64,000 nt of DNA from Shewanella sp. MTB7. Its GTDB lineage: Bacteria > Pseudomonadota > Gammaproteobacteria > Enterobacterales > Shewanellaceae. Of this stretch, positions 9,642 through 18,588 are shown piece after piece. Numbering within the stretch: position 1 is the stretch's first letter; each line of letters begins with the position of its first letter. The stretch spans positions 868,001 through 932,000 of the forward strand of contig NZ_CP085636.1 of assembly GCF_027571385.1 (NCBI RefSeq), in the 5' to 3' direction. The notes under the pieces were generated by a model, which saw only the letters and a program-made list of their open reading frames with translations, was not told the DNA's origin and ran no database searches. Position numbers and translations under genes: made by a program.

Positions 9642-10808
9642 TTAATAAAAATCTTCATCGACTCGCGTAGCACCGTTACATGCAGAGCAAAGGTAAACGG
9701 TTGCTTCTAGACCCGTTTTCCTTGGATATTGATCTTCAATTGCTTCGACGACTGCATCGGTTAACTCATGCTCGACTAACGCGACGACGCAGCCACCAAA
9801 ACCGCCGCCAGTCATTCTGACTCCACCATGCTGACCCACTACCGATGAGATGATATCGACAAGGGTGTCAATTTCTGGCACTGAGATTTCAAAGTCATCG
9901 CGCATGGATGCATGGGATTGCGCCATTAATTGACTGAGTTTAGCAATATTGCCTGCTTCCAGTGCATGGGCAGCATTCTGAGTACGTCTGTTTTCAGTCA
10001 GCACATGTCTTGCTCGTCGGTAACACACGTCGCTAAGCTCAGATTTTGATGCTACGAGTCGAGCGAGATCTAGATGCCTTAAGGTATCAAGGCCAAAATG
10101 CTCGGCGACACTTTCACACTGCTCACGTCTACGATTATATTCAGACTCGACCAATCCACGTTGCACGTTGGAGTTGACGATGATCAAGCTCAGGCTATCT
10201 GGAATAGGGACAGATTCACTGTCGAAATCCTCACAATCAATAAGCAAGGCATGATCTTGCTGACCCAAGGCACTGATCATCTGGTCCATAATGCCGCAGG
10301 CACAATCGACATATTGGTTCTCACCGCGTTGGGCCATTTGAGCGACAGCTAGGGGGGACAACCTTAACTGACTGCAATCGTTAACGGCAGTTCCAAATGC
10401 GAGTTCTAATGCGGCAGACGAAGAGAGACCAGCTCCTAAGGGCACGTTACTAACAACGGAGAGATCCAGCCCTTTAGTTGGTAGGCCCGACGCTGCCATG
10501 GCTGCGGTAAATCCTTTGAGGTAGTTGCTCCAGCCGTCTTGTGGATTCATGACTCCCTCATTGCCAAATTCCCACTCTTTTATGCTATTGGGAAATGCAT
10601 CGGAAATAGCACGGAATAGTGAATCTTCTCGGCGTTTTACAGCAATAATGGTATAAAAATTAATGGCAGCTGGAAGTACAAATCCGTCATTATAATCTGT
10701 ATGTTCACCGATTAAGTTGACTCGGCCAGGTGCCATATAAAGCGCATCTGCGGTGGTACCAAAAGTTTGCACAAACAACTTGTTTGCGCGTTGAGCAGGA
10801 TTTGACAT
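9642..10808 (-). CDS. galK: Galactokinase
   Basis: A 388-residue GHMP-family kinase that phosphorylates galactose to galactose-1-phosphate. The galactokinase signature GRVNLIGEHTDYNDGF lies near residue 28, the ATP-binding GHMP motif is PLGAGLSSSAALE, and the C-terminal motif is RMTGGGFGGC. Length fits bacterial GalK. It is first in the galK-galM pair. The upstream 276 bp carry a copy of the dispersed repeat, so the promoter must lie close to the start codon or beside the repeat. No GalR operator could be assigned with confidence. Confidence 0.95.
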   Translation of the reverse strand: MSNPAQRANKLFVQTFGTTADALYMAPGRVNLIGEHTDYNDGFVLPAAINFYTIIAVKRREDSLFRAISDAFPNSIKEWEFGNEGVMNPQDGWSNYLKGFTAAMAASGLPTKGLDLSVVSNVPLGAGLSSSAALELAFGTAVNDCSQLRLSPLAVAQMAQRGENQYVDCACGIMDQMISALGQQDHALLIDCEDFDSESVPIPDSLSLIIVNSNVQRGLVESEYNRRREQCESVAEHFGLDTLRHLDLARLVASKSELSDVCYRRARHVLTENRRTQNAAHALEAGNIAKLSQLMAQSHASMRDDFEISVPEIDTLVDIISSVVGQHGGVRMTGGGFGGCVVALVEHELTDAVVEAIEDQYPRKTGLEATVYLCSACNGATRVDEDFY

Positions 10809-10902
10809 GCTATAAAACTATCCTAAATTATATTGGTTTAACTTTTTATACTGATATTCGTATATGACCTTCTGATTAATTTATATCATGAGTTCATAGC
10901 AA

Positions 10903-11060
10903 TCGGTATAAGAAAGTGATCGACTAGGGGGGATTTCTGGTAAATGAACGCAGGTAAAATCAGGGATGAAATGGAAGTTGAATGGTTTTTCGTTATTTTA
11001 AGAGGCAACAGATGACCGAAAACACTGCTTGAAGTTGAATTCTAGTGCACCTGTTAATCT
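10903..11060. repeat. Dispersed intergenic repeat, diverged copy of about 160 bp
   Basis: It begins TCGGTATAAGAAAGTGATCG, like 12841, and ends near TTCTAGTGCACCTG, which resembles TTTTAGCGCACCCG at the end of the 12841 copy. The middle is diverged. No coding capacity. Confidence 0.45.
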
Positions 11061-11084
11061 ATTAATCCTTCGATATTATAAGGA

Positions 11085-12719
11085 CTATCTGTGCAGCTGC
11101 ACCTCCTCTACTTGAGCCAACTTATCTGCATCGATGGTGTTTTTTGCAAGTAAATCTTTGACAACATGGTCGACAAAACCCGCCCCTGCAGCTTCGTAAA
11201 GATTATAGACGCAATGTACGCCACTTTCTCTTAAAGACTGGGCATCTTCACTGTATTGCACTATGGCGCTCAATTTACCTTTATAGTTAAGTCTGTTGAG
11301 CTGCTCTACTGCAAACTGATTACCAATATGATGCGGCATAGCTAATAGGACGAGTTCTAGATTCGGCGCGTGATCGAGCTTTTCCCAGAAATCGGTATCG
11401 GAAGCATCACCTTGTACTACATTTCGTCCCTGACTTTGATGAAAGTCAGCGAGATCTTGCTTATGTTCTATGCCTAAGATTTCACCATCAAATTTAGCCT
11501 TTAGTTCATCGTAAGCGCCGCAACCGATCCGGCCCATACCTAAGATCAAAAACCTCGGGTTCCCGACGGGGATGGGTCTGTCCTCAGGGTGTAGCGGGTG
11601 TTTTTCAAGCTTGATTAAACGTCGCTGTAACGTTTGATATATTCTACTTGATAAGACGTTAAGTGGTGCAGCTAAGAGGAAACTCATGCTCAACGCAACG
11701 GCAAGGATCACCATCCATTGAGGCGGGAGCCAGCCTTTACTCGTCGCAACGGCTGCCACAATTAAACCAAACTCACTGTAGTTACCTAAGTTAAACGAGC
11801 TCATTAACGCAGTACGAGATCTGAGTTTGAAATGGGTCAATAGGTAGAGGAAAAGCAAAATCTTAATTGGAATGATGAGGACTAATATCGTGGCCAGTCC
11901 AATATCGGAAAAGCTGGGTAAACCGTTAAGCCCTACGGTTAAGAAGAAGGCGACCAGAAAAAGTTCTTTAAAGTAAAATAGTGATTTAGCCAGTTCTGAA
12001 GATTTAGCGTGTCCCGCTAACAAGATACCGATAATCAGGGCTCCCAGATCTGGTTTTAGGCCGACAAGTTCGAAGAGCCAAGCTCCTAATACTAAGGCCA
12101 TGACTAAGCCAAATAATACCAGTAGCTCACCATGACCTACTCGATCAAAGGCGCGATAGATAAGCGGCTTTGCTAGTGGCAGCAGCAGGAGTCCAAATGC
12201 CCATACCGAAGGGATATCACCCTTTGAAATGGTGAGGAAAGCAACGGCAAAGATATCCTGCATAATCAAGATGCCGATGGCGACGCGGCCATAGAGTGAC
12301 TGCATGTCACCTTTATCTTCGAGTACCTTAACGGCAAAAATAGTACTGGAGAAACTTAAAGCGAAAGCCAATAGTGCTAACTGGTTAAATTCGAGCCCAG
12401 TTAATTGCTCAAGCCCCAGCATTCCCAGCAGCTTAAGCAAAGGGATAAAGAAGATCATGGAGCCCATTAGATGTAGACTGGAACCGGCCCAAACCTCAGC
12501 TTTAAACAGGCTTTTAATATCAAGTTTAAGACCTATTGCAAATAGGAGCAGAGTGACGCCAAGTTCAGCCAGTTGCTGCAATAAAGGTAGACTCGATTCA
12601 TCAATACCAAACAGGAATAACACAAAACCCGCGACGAGATAGCCAATAAGAGGCGGTAGGCCTATTCGGCTAACAAGCATGCCACAGGCTAGCGTGATAA
12701 TAAGAATGGCAGGTTCCAT
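11085..12719 (-). CDS. CPA2 family monovalent cation/proton antiporter with RCK (TrkA-N) domain, KefB/YbaL-like
   Basis: A 544-residue inner-membrane transporter. About 12 hydrophobic segments fill residues 1-375, including the conserved PPLIGYLVAGF and FALSFSSTIFAVKVLEDKG (the CPA2 core). A cytoplasmic Rossmann domain follows from about 390, with FLILGMGRIGCGAYDEL and VVQGDASD, typical of NAD-binding RCK/TrkA-N domains that gate such exchangers. It probably exchanges K+ or Na+ for H+. The YbaL/KefB assignment rests on architecture; the ion is not readable. The glutathione-site features of true KefC were not identified. It is transcribed alone, with repeat elements on both sides. Confidence 0.87.
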   Translation of the reverse strand: MEPAILIITLACGMLVSRIGLPPLIGYLVAGFVLFLFGIDESSLPLLQQLAELGVTLLLFAIGLKLDIKSLFKAEVWAGSSLHLMGSMIFFIPLLKLLGMLGLEQLTGLEFNQLALLAFALSFSSTIFAVKVLEDKGDMQSLYGRVAIGILIMQDIFAVAFLTISKGDIPSVWAFGLLLLPLAKPLIYRAFDRVGHGELLVLFGLVMALVLGAWLFELVGLKPDLGALIIGILLAGHAKSSELAKSLFYFKELFLVAFFLTVGLNGLPSFSDIGLATILVLIIPIKILLFLYLLTHFKLRSRTALMSSFNLGNYSEFGLIVAAVATSKGWLPPQWMVILAVALSMSFLLAAPLNVLSSRIYQTLQRRLIKLEKHPLHPEDRPIPVGNPRFLILGMGRIGCGAYDELKAKFDGEILGIEHKQDLADFHQSQGRNVVQGDASDTDFWEKLDHAPNLELVLLAMPHHIGNQFAVEQLNRLNYKGKLSAIVQYSEDAQSLRESGVHCVYNLYEAAGAGFVDHVVKDLLAKNTIDADKLAQVEEVQLHR

Positions 12720-12840
12720 GATTCTCCAGGTGGAATTTAGTTAACTGCCTATTATTGTATAATATTTCGATGAATTATAAATAAAAATTAATCGAAACAG
12801 GTATCTTTTAGGAAAATGATGGGATAGGAAATAATACTCG

Positions 12841-13005
12841 TCAGTATAAGAAGTTGATCTACTCAGAGTGTTTTTTGGCAAACTAATTCAAGGCGAATGG
12901 ATGACATAATAGTTGTTTCCTTATGAGTTCATTCAACGTAGAAGTAGACAGCCAACAACACTCCTTACAGGCGAGTTTTAGCGCACCCGACGCTGTGATC
13001 GCAAG
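12841..13005. repeat. Dispersed intergenic repeat, longest copy of about 165 bp
   Basis: It starts with the same 29 bases as 1042-1070 and continues through TTTTTTGGCAAACTAATTC to TTTTAGCGCACCCGACGC. It has no open frame and lies between two genes transcribed in the same direction. The layout suggests a small non-autonomous mobile repeat; terminal inverted repeats were not clearly identified. Confidence 0.5.
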
Positions 13006-13006
13006 G

Positions 13007-13042
13007 GAAAAAGAAACCTCCTAATAGAGGTCTCTTTTTTTT
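13007..13042 (-). terminator. Bidirectional-looking terminator after dsbD
   Basis: Hairpin AGAAACCTC/GAGGTCTCT (one mismatch), flanked by T-runs on both strands. It lies just beyond the dsbD stop codon. Confidence 0.7.
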
Positions 13043-13054
13043 GTTTGAAATGGC

Positions 13055-14887
13055 TTATTTAGCCAGTAACAGATCCAAGTGTTTAGCAAAAGGTTCAGGT
13101 TTCATAAAACCAGTGACTCTGAGTTCGTCACTTATCCCACCTGAGCTATCAAACATGAGCAGGGTGGGCAGTCCTAATACATCATAGTGTTCCAATAGCT
13201 CAATATCTTGCATATCATTTTTAGTGACATCAGCTTGTAGGAAGACTATTTGAGATAAGCGCTCCTGCACTTGTGGATCCTTAAATGTCACGGCTTCAAA
13301 CTCTTTGCAGGCAACGCACCAATCGGCATATAGGTCTAACATGACCGGCTTACCTTGCGCTGCTGCATTGGCCACTTCAGTCTCTAAATCGGCGATAGAC
13401 TTAATGCGTTTATGGCCATGTAGTTGTACTTCTCCCTCTTTGTTGTGGCCTTGTACTCCAAGCTCTGTCATTACGGCTTGGAACCCATAGGAGAAACTGG
13501 CCAATAAGCATAGAGTGAGCAACACTGAGCGAGTCGACTGTTTCCAGTTAAATTCGGTCAGTTTGTTCTGATGCATAAGGTAGCCTATCAGAGCAACGCC
13601 CCAAATTGACCACAAGATATCGGAGACAACACCCGGCCAAATTCGACCTATCATCACAACCGAAACGGCAATTAATAGGAAACCAAATATGGTCTTGATG
13701 ATGTCCATCCAGCTGCCAGCTCTTGGTAAGAGTTTACCACCAGAAGTGCCGATGATAAGCAGAGGTAAGCCCATGCCCATACTTAATACGTATAAAGCTA
13801 GGAAGCCTTGCAGAAGATCACCGGTTTGGGCGACATAGACAAGGGCACCAGACAGTGGTGCAGTCGTGCAAGGGGAGGCGACTAGACCTGAAATGATCCC
13901 CATCACGAAGACACCAATGACATTGCCTCCTTTTTGGTTATTGGAGAAACGGTTCATCTTCTCCTGCCAACTAGCGGGGAGCTTCAGATCATATAAGCCG
14001 AACATCGACAAACTCAAAACAAAGAAGAGTATGGCTAAGACGATAAGCACAGCAGGGTGCTGTAGCGCTGCTTGGTATTTCATTCCCGCAGACGCGACTA
14101 CAAGTCCTAGTAGGGAGTATGTAATTGCCATGCCTTGGACATAAACCATAGACAGGGTAAAAGCTTTGGCCGTGGATAGTTTTTCGCCTTGGCCCACTAT
14201 AATACCGGACAGAATAGGGTACATAGGGAAGACGCAGGGAGTCAGTGCTAGGCCAATACCTAAACCGAAGAAGATCACTAAGGTCCAGAGTAAACTGTCA
14301 CCAGATAACATCTGACTTAGACTATCTTGCTGGGTTATCGGCGCGGAGACTATCTCGTTGTCTAGGGTATTGCCTGCATCTAGAGTTTCAGCATGACTGC
14401 TTAGCAGGCCATCATTCGGAGCAACTTCTGATAATAGGGCTTGTTTTTTGGTTGGTGGGAAGCAAAGTTTACCTTCGGCGCAACCCATAAAGGTGACGGT
14501 TACAGTCCCTTGTTCATTGGCTTGCTTGAGTGCCATTGGGATCTCGATAAAGGAGTAATAAACCTCCTGCTCACCAAAGTATTCATCGTTATGACTTTTA
14601 CCTTTAGGCAAAGCAATTTCGCCAAGCTGAGCCCCTTCGGCTTCAAATTTGAGTTTATCACGGTACATATAGTAACCGTCAGCAATGACCCAGCTGATCT
14701 TTAATTGATCACCTTCTTGTTTGAAATCGAAGACGAAGGCTTCATCGACGGGCATCAATGTCGGTTCATTCTGAAGGAAACTGAATTTACTGTTACTGAA
14801 AACCCCTTCGCTATGTGCTAAAGGAGTCAAAAGTAGTAGAGAGCTTGTGAGCACTAGTGAAAGTGCCAGAGTGATTATTTTTTTCAT
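13055..14887 (-). CDS. dsbD: Thiol:disulfide interchange protein DsbD
   Basis: A 610-residue inner-membrane electron conduit moving reducing power from cytoplasmic thioredoxin to periplasmic DsbC, DsbG and cytochrome c maturation proteins. The ATG at 14887 begins a signal peptide (MKKIITLALSLVLTSSLLLL); an upstream TTG would only add charged residues. The alpha domain has its redox cysteines in CAEGKLCFPP. The membrane domain has the paired cysteines in TPCVFPMYP and SPCTTAPLSG within about eight helices. The gamma domain is thioredoxin-like with DWCVACKEFE. All six catalytic cysteines are therefore present. cutA, often its upstream neighbour, is not beside it here. Confidence 0.95.
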   Translation of the reverse strand: MKKIITLALSLVLTSSLLLLTPLAHSEGVFSNSKFSFLQNEPTLMPVDEAFVFDFKQEGDQLKISWVIADGYYMYRDKLKFEAEGAQLGEIALPKGKSHNDEYFGEQEVYYSFIEIPMALKQANEQGTVTVTFMGCAEGKLCFPPTKKQALLSEVAPNDGLLSSHAETLDAGNTLDNEIVSAPITQQDSLSQMLSGDSLLWTLVIFFGLGIGLALTPCVFPMYPILSGIIVGQGEKLSTAKAFTLSMVYVQGMAITYSLLGLVVASAGMKYQAALQHPAVLIVLAILFFVLSLSMFGLYDLKLPASWQEKMNRFSNNQKGGNVIGVFVMGIISGLVASPCTTAPLSGALVYVAQTGDLLQGFLALYVLSMGMGLPLLIIGTSGGKLLPRAGSWMDIIKTIFGFLLIAVSVVMIGRIWPGVVSDILWSIWGVALIGYLMHQNKLTEFNWKQSTRSVLLTLCLLASFSYGFQAVMTELGVQGHNKEGEVQLHGHKRIKSIADLETEVANAAAQGKPVMLDLYADWCVACKEFEAVTFKDPQVQERLSQIVFLQADVTKNDMQDIELLEHYDVLGLPTLLMFDSSGGISDELRVTGFMKPEPFAKHLDLLLAK

Positions 14888-15266
14888 GCTTATCTTGTTT
14901 CTTTTATCCAATCAAAAATCGGTGGCTGGCCCAGATACTACGGTTAAAGTGGCCAAGATGATAGATTCTCTACTATTTTCGCGTATTCACTTTAGGTAGT
15001 CAGGTAGACCATGGTTTAATGAAATGGCGACAATTTCTGGCACTTCATAGAAATTCATCTTGCATATTTATCGGTATCTCATTAGTCCCTTAGATTAAGT
15101 ATTTAAAATTGGCTTAAGCTAAGGGCGGTAAACTTACAGGATCGATGTGTCTATTTTATGCAAGCTACTTTACGTGTTTTCATATTCGCTTGCATTAAGG
15201 CATCGCTAAAATAGTGAGCTTATCCCAATGTTCAGTGTCTTAAAAAACAAGCAATGAGACGCTTTA
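14888..15266. other. Intergenic region between dsbD and fxsA, no gene seen
   Basis: Divergent promoter region of about 460 bases in total. Apart from the sigma32-like promoter at its right end, no element was recognised. Confidence 0.5.
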
Positions 15267-15296
15267 CTTGAAAATAGACCCGTAAACCCCCATTTA
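15267..15296 (+). promoter_or_regulatory. Sigma32 (heat-shock) type promoter for fxsA
   Basis: CTTGAAA at 15267-15273, then 14 bases, then CCCCATTTA at 15288-15296. This matches the heat-shock sigma factor consensus (CTTGAAA, 11-16 bases, CCCCATnT) almost perfectly. It lies about 54 bp before the fxsA start. Confidence 0.75.
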
Positions 15297-15349
15297 GGTT
15301 TCATATTGGGTACAATTGTTTTTTATCTGCCGGAATTTGTGAGGTCGAT

Positions 15350-15913
15350 GTGTTTTTCGTTTTTATAGTCATTTTTATTCTCGTTCCTGTGATTGAACTA
15401 AATGTTTTGATCCGTGTTGGTGAATCTTTGGGCAGCTGGACGACAGTAGGTTTAGTCTTTTTGACTGCGATTGTCGGCGTATCTTTAGTGCGCAGTCAGG
15501 GAATAAGCACTTTGATGCAAGTTCAGCAAAAGCTAGCTCGTGGAGAAGCTCCGGGGCAAGAGATCGTTGAGGGGATGATGTTGGCGCTTGCAGGCTTATT
15601 GCTATTAATACCTGGGTTTGTCACTGATGCCATTGGTTTGCTGTTATTGACGCCTATAACTCGAACGCCTGTCGCCGGGTTCCTCTATAAAAGAATGCAA
15701 GTAAGAGTCGCGGCTAACGGTGGTTTTCAGGGAGGGTTTGGTGCTGGCCCTCATTCACAAAGTGGTTCTTCATTCGGCCAAAATTCGTTCAACTCAGATA
15801 GCCGAAATCCGCAAGGAGGTAATACCTTCGATGGTGATTTTGAGCATAAAGCAGAACCGAACGAGCATAAGATTGAACATAAAGAGGATAATAAAGAGGA
15901 TTCTAGACGTTAG
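15350..15913 (+). CDS. fxsA: FxsA family membrane protein
   Basis: A 187-residue inner-membrane protein. In E. coli the homologue is known for relieving F-plasmid exclusion of phage T7 when overproduced; its native role is unclear. The GTG at 15350 is preceded by GAGG at good spacing. Residues 1-120 carry the FxsA pattern: IFILVPVIELNVLIRVG, the GxxLVRSQG turn and LLLIPGFVTDAIGLLLL. The tail is Gly/Ser/Asn-rich, then Lys/Glu-rich (HKIEHKEDNKEDSRR) and probably disordered. fxsA commonly sits just upstream of groES-groEL, but here a convergent kinase gene follows and no groE gene is in the window. The heat-shock-like promoter fits the usual groE association. Confidence 0.9.
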   Translation: MFFVFIVIFILVPVIELNVLIRVGESLGSWTTVGLVFLTAIVGVSLVRSQGISTLMQVQQKLARGEAPGQEIVEGMMLALAGLLLLIPGFVTDAIGLLLLTPITRTPVAGFLYKRMQVRVAANGGFQGGFGAGPHSQSGSSFGQNSFNSDSRNPQGGNTFDGDFEHKAEPNEHKIEHKEDNKEDSRR

Positions 15914-15933
15914 CAGAATGCAGGCTTTAGCTG

Positions 15934-17811
15934 CTATTCTTTAGTGTCTACTTTAGTGTCTACTTTAGGGTTCTTGGGATAATACCACTCATCTTTACTG
16001 TCGATATGACTGAATCTACGTGTGTTTTTGTATGGCAATTTCATGAAGCCTGATACACCTTTTCCTTGTATCTTATCCACATGACTCAATATTCTGTCGA
16101 GACTCGCCCTAAATGCTGCTTGTTTCCTAGGGTTTAGCAGCCTTAGGTAGCTATGAACTTTCATGTGTTTCGGTAACACCTCGAAGATGATACATCCTGT
16201 GTGATGGATCTTATTAATCCAACTGAGTTCGGTCATTATTTCATTGGGGAGCTCGAGGTTTTCATCTGGGTCGCGTCCATCTTCAAAGTAAGAGTGTAGG
16301 CGGGACTTATCCTCGAGGGAGGGGACTCTGCCAACTTCAAATGGTAGCTGTTGATTTGGATCAATGAGGAAAGGCTGCTCTATACTGTCTCGCTCTAAGT
16401 GTAAGGTATCGCGGGCATTGAAGAAGCACGCCTTAAATACACCAATACGTTTTATTCCCCTTGCGAGCGTCACCATGTTATTAACCGCTAAAATAAGTGG
16501 TTCTCTCTCTTCTCGGCTATAGAGTGCTAGGTTTGAATCGATAAATACGCCTGTTTCTTGCCAATGTATCGCAAGTCCACCGACGATGGAATATTGACTT
16601 AACCGACCTACAGCAGCAATAAACCCTTTTTCGGTATCCCCCATGCCCGCCATAAAATTACGGTAATATTTTTCGAGTTGCAGATCGTCCATCTTCTTAA
16701 TTGGATCATCATTTGTATGCTCCTTAAGAAAGGATTTTCGGGAGCTGTAAATAACGGTTTCAACGTCGCGCTCGCGGTTGAGCTCCCAAATCGGGATATC
16801 CTCAACTAAGGGGGAAGCATTAATAACTGGTAGGTGCAGTCTGTGACTGTGAAGCATACTCTTTAGGAAATAGTCTCCAGCACGTTTTCTCTGCTCTGGA
16901 TCTTCGCTGAGCATACCATCCAGGGTTCTGGCAAGTTCTACCGGCAGCCCTATGCTGGTGGCTTTTATTACTTTACTACCAAAGCGACTGGCTTGCCCTG
17001 ATGCAATGGCGTAGAGGGTTGCAGCGGCGCCTTGCTCATCAAATCGAGTGCTTGATAATGCACCGTTAAGCTGCTCTTCACCGATGAAGTAAACATCTCC
17101 CATTCTGGCATTGGTGTGTTGTTGATCGCTTGAGAGTAGATCCAGCACATTACCATTGACCGGATTGCCTCGGGCATCACGTTGTGCGAATACGGCTGAA
17201 CCCCAGTCGATAAGGGAGAGGTGATTAGTCTTCACATCATAAACTAAGTTAGAGGGTTTGATGTCGCCATGAACCATAGGCCGACCATGATGTAGATATT
17301 GTAGAATATTAGCGAGTTGCCTCGCAATGTTCATCACCATGTAGGCGGGCAAGGCACCTCTTTTCAGGCAAAGTTGTTCGAGATCTTCTCCTCGAGCTCT
17401 CGCCATGACTAAGATCCCTTGTTTCCCGCCATGGGCAAACTTGATCATGGGCGGGACATTGGGGTGCTTGACTAAAGAGAGCATGAAAGCCTCCTCTTCG
17501 AGACGGTCCTGAACATGCTGAGGCAAAGTGACTCGTGAGAATTTGAACACATGAGCGACACCGTTTGGATCTATGCCAGAAAATACGAATCCATAGGCTC
17601 CTTTACCTACTAAGTCCAAGTCCACATAACCTAACTTGGACAGCTGTTGCTTACATAAGCGGATCCAGGCTCGATGTTTGCGTGCATCATTGGCTTTGAG
17701 TAGATAGATAGACTGTTCTTCAGAAATATAGAAATGTTGCAGCTGAGGTGTAGCTATTTCTAACTGTGAGTGAGAGTCAGTCTGCTTAGATGGCGGTAGG
17801 GTGTTCGGCAT
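15934..17811 (-). CDS. Ser/Thr protein kinase with a large uncharacterised C-terminal domain
   Basis: A 625-residue cytoplasmic protein. The ATG at 17811 is preferred over a TTG three codons upstream. An N-terminal extension of about 60 residues precedes a eukaryotic-type kinase domain: glycine loop GKGAYGFV (about 69-76), ATP-binding Lys90 in FKFSR, catalytic loop HGDIKPSN (Asp183) and a DWG in place of DFG at about 202. The key residues are present, so activity is likely. From about residue 330 there is a conserved-looking region without a family I recognise (GGLAIHWQETGVFIDSNLAL and FKACFFNARDTLHLERDSI). The extreme C-terminus carries a small repeat (VDTKVDTKE) from tandem 12-bp DNA. It has no membrane segment or PASTA repeats, unlike Gram-positive PknB. 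It is convergent with fxsA. Confidence 0.82.
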   Translation of the reverse strand: MPNTLPPSKQTDSHSQLEIATPQLQHFYISEEQSIYLLKANDARKHRAWIRLCKQQLSKLGYVDLDLVGKGAYGFVFSGIDPNGVAHVFKFSRVTLPQHVQDRLEEEAFMLSLVKHPNVPPMIKFAHGGKQGILVMARARGEDLEQLCLKRGALPAYMVMNIARQLANILQYLHHGRPMVHGDIKPSNLVYDVKTNHLSLIDWGSAVFAQRDARGNPVNGNVLDLLSSDQQHTNARMGDVYFIGEEQLNGALSSTRFDEQGAAATLYAIASGQASRFGSKVIKATSIGLPVELARTLDGMLSEDPEQRKRAGDYFLKSMLHSHRLHLPVINASPLVEDIPIWELNRERDVETVIYSSRKSFLKEHTNDDPIKKMDDLQLEKYYRNFMAGMGDTEKGFIAAVGRLSQYSIVGGLAIHWQETGVFIDSNLALYSREEREPLILAVNNMVTLARGIKRIGVFKACFFNARDTLHLERDSIEQPFLIDPNQQLPFEVGRVPSLEDKSRLHSYFEDGRDPDENLELPNEIMTELSWINKIHHTGCIIFEVLPKHMKVHSYLRLLNPRKQAAFRASLDRILSHVDKIQGKGVSGFMKLPYKNTRRFSHIDSKDEWYYPKNPKVDTKVDTKE

Positions 17812-17986
17812 ATTGGGCAATTTACACTCGTATTAAGGGCTCTCTATCATTAAATCAATAAGCAGAGCCTTATGCCAATATCTTTTAATAAAAAGCTATT
17901 CTAAGTTCTATTTAGAAGGTGAATGTATCTCTATAAAAGCATTAATAGAGATATATTAGCCCTATCGAACCATATCGGTCATGACC

Positions 17987-18000
17987 TTGACCTACATCAA
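17987..18000 (+). promoter_or_regulatory. FNR/EtrA-type binding site
   Basis: TTGACCTACATCAA matches TTGATnnnnATCAA with one mismatch. It lies about 115 bp before the start of the cysteine-rich protein gene at 18115. Confidence 0.45.
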
Positions 18001-18114
18001 TTCAGAGACAAACTTTGGCAGGTAATCTCATTAACAGGTTTTTTATTATCTCGTATCACTAAGTGTCTCTGTGATTTTCTATGAGGCACCATCAAAAAAT
18101 AAGGAGGGCATACA

Positions 18115-18450
18115 GTGAATAAAGCCCTATTAATCGAACTACTCGACTACCCCAGAAAACGCATTGTTCAATCGATGGAGTTGAGATTTTGTCCCCATGC
18201 TGGATTTTTTAATGTCAGTGATGAGCAATGCCTGACTTGTCATCAAGGGATGGAGTGCGTATGGATGAATCACAACGATGAGCTCGTTGCGGTCGAAGAG
18301 AAATCGGTGAAAGATATCAAGCAACAACTTTTGATAGCAATGGATTTTATTGATTCAAGTTTGACGCCACATCATCTATCTAGAAGAAACTGTGAATGCG
18401 AGAATTGTGTTTGGCTTAGAAGAGCACAAAAAGTATTGGCCATCGAGTGA
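18115..18450 (+). CDS. Small cysteine-rich hypothetical protein, putative metal-binding
   Basis: A 111-residue protein of unknown function. The GTG start is well supported by AAGGAGGG seven bases upstream. Two cysteine clusters stand out: CPHAGFFNVSDEQCLTCHQG followed by ECVW near residues 22-46, and NCECENCVW near residue 97. The cluster spacing suggests one or two zinc or iron-sulfur sites. There is no signal peptide, so it is cytoplasmic. It is divergent from the kinase gene, with a possible FNR site between them. Confidence 0.65.
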   Translation: MNKALLIELLDYPRKRIVQSMELRFCPHAGFFNVSDEQCLTCHQGMECVWMNHNDELVAVEEKSVKDIKQQLLIAMDFIDSSLTPHHLSRRNCECENCVWLRRAQKVLAIE

Positions 18451-18588
18451 GCTCACAAGCTAGCCGCGATTGATTGGCAAATAAAACAACGCTTTGCATC
18501 TAAGATCTGTTCCTATTAGAGTATTGGAAAATAATGACTCTTTTATCGAGAAAATCATTTCTCGACTCAAATTGAACAGGACAGATGT

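Noticed and set aside
11085..12719. Calling the antiporter KefB or KefC outright
   Set aside because: Architecture fits the wider CPA2-RCK group, but no KefF/KefG partner gene or glutathione-site evidence was found.
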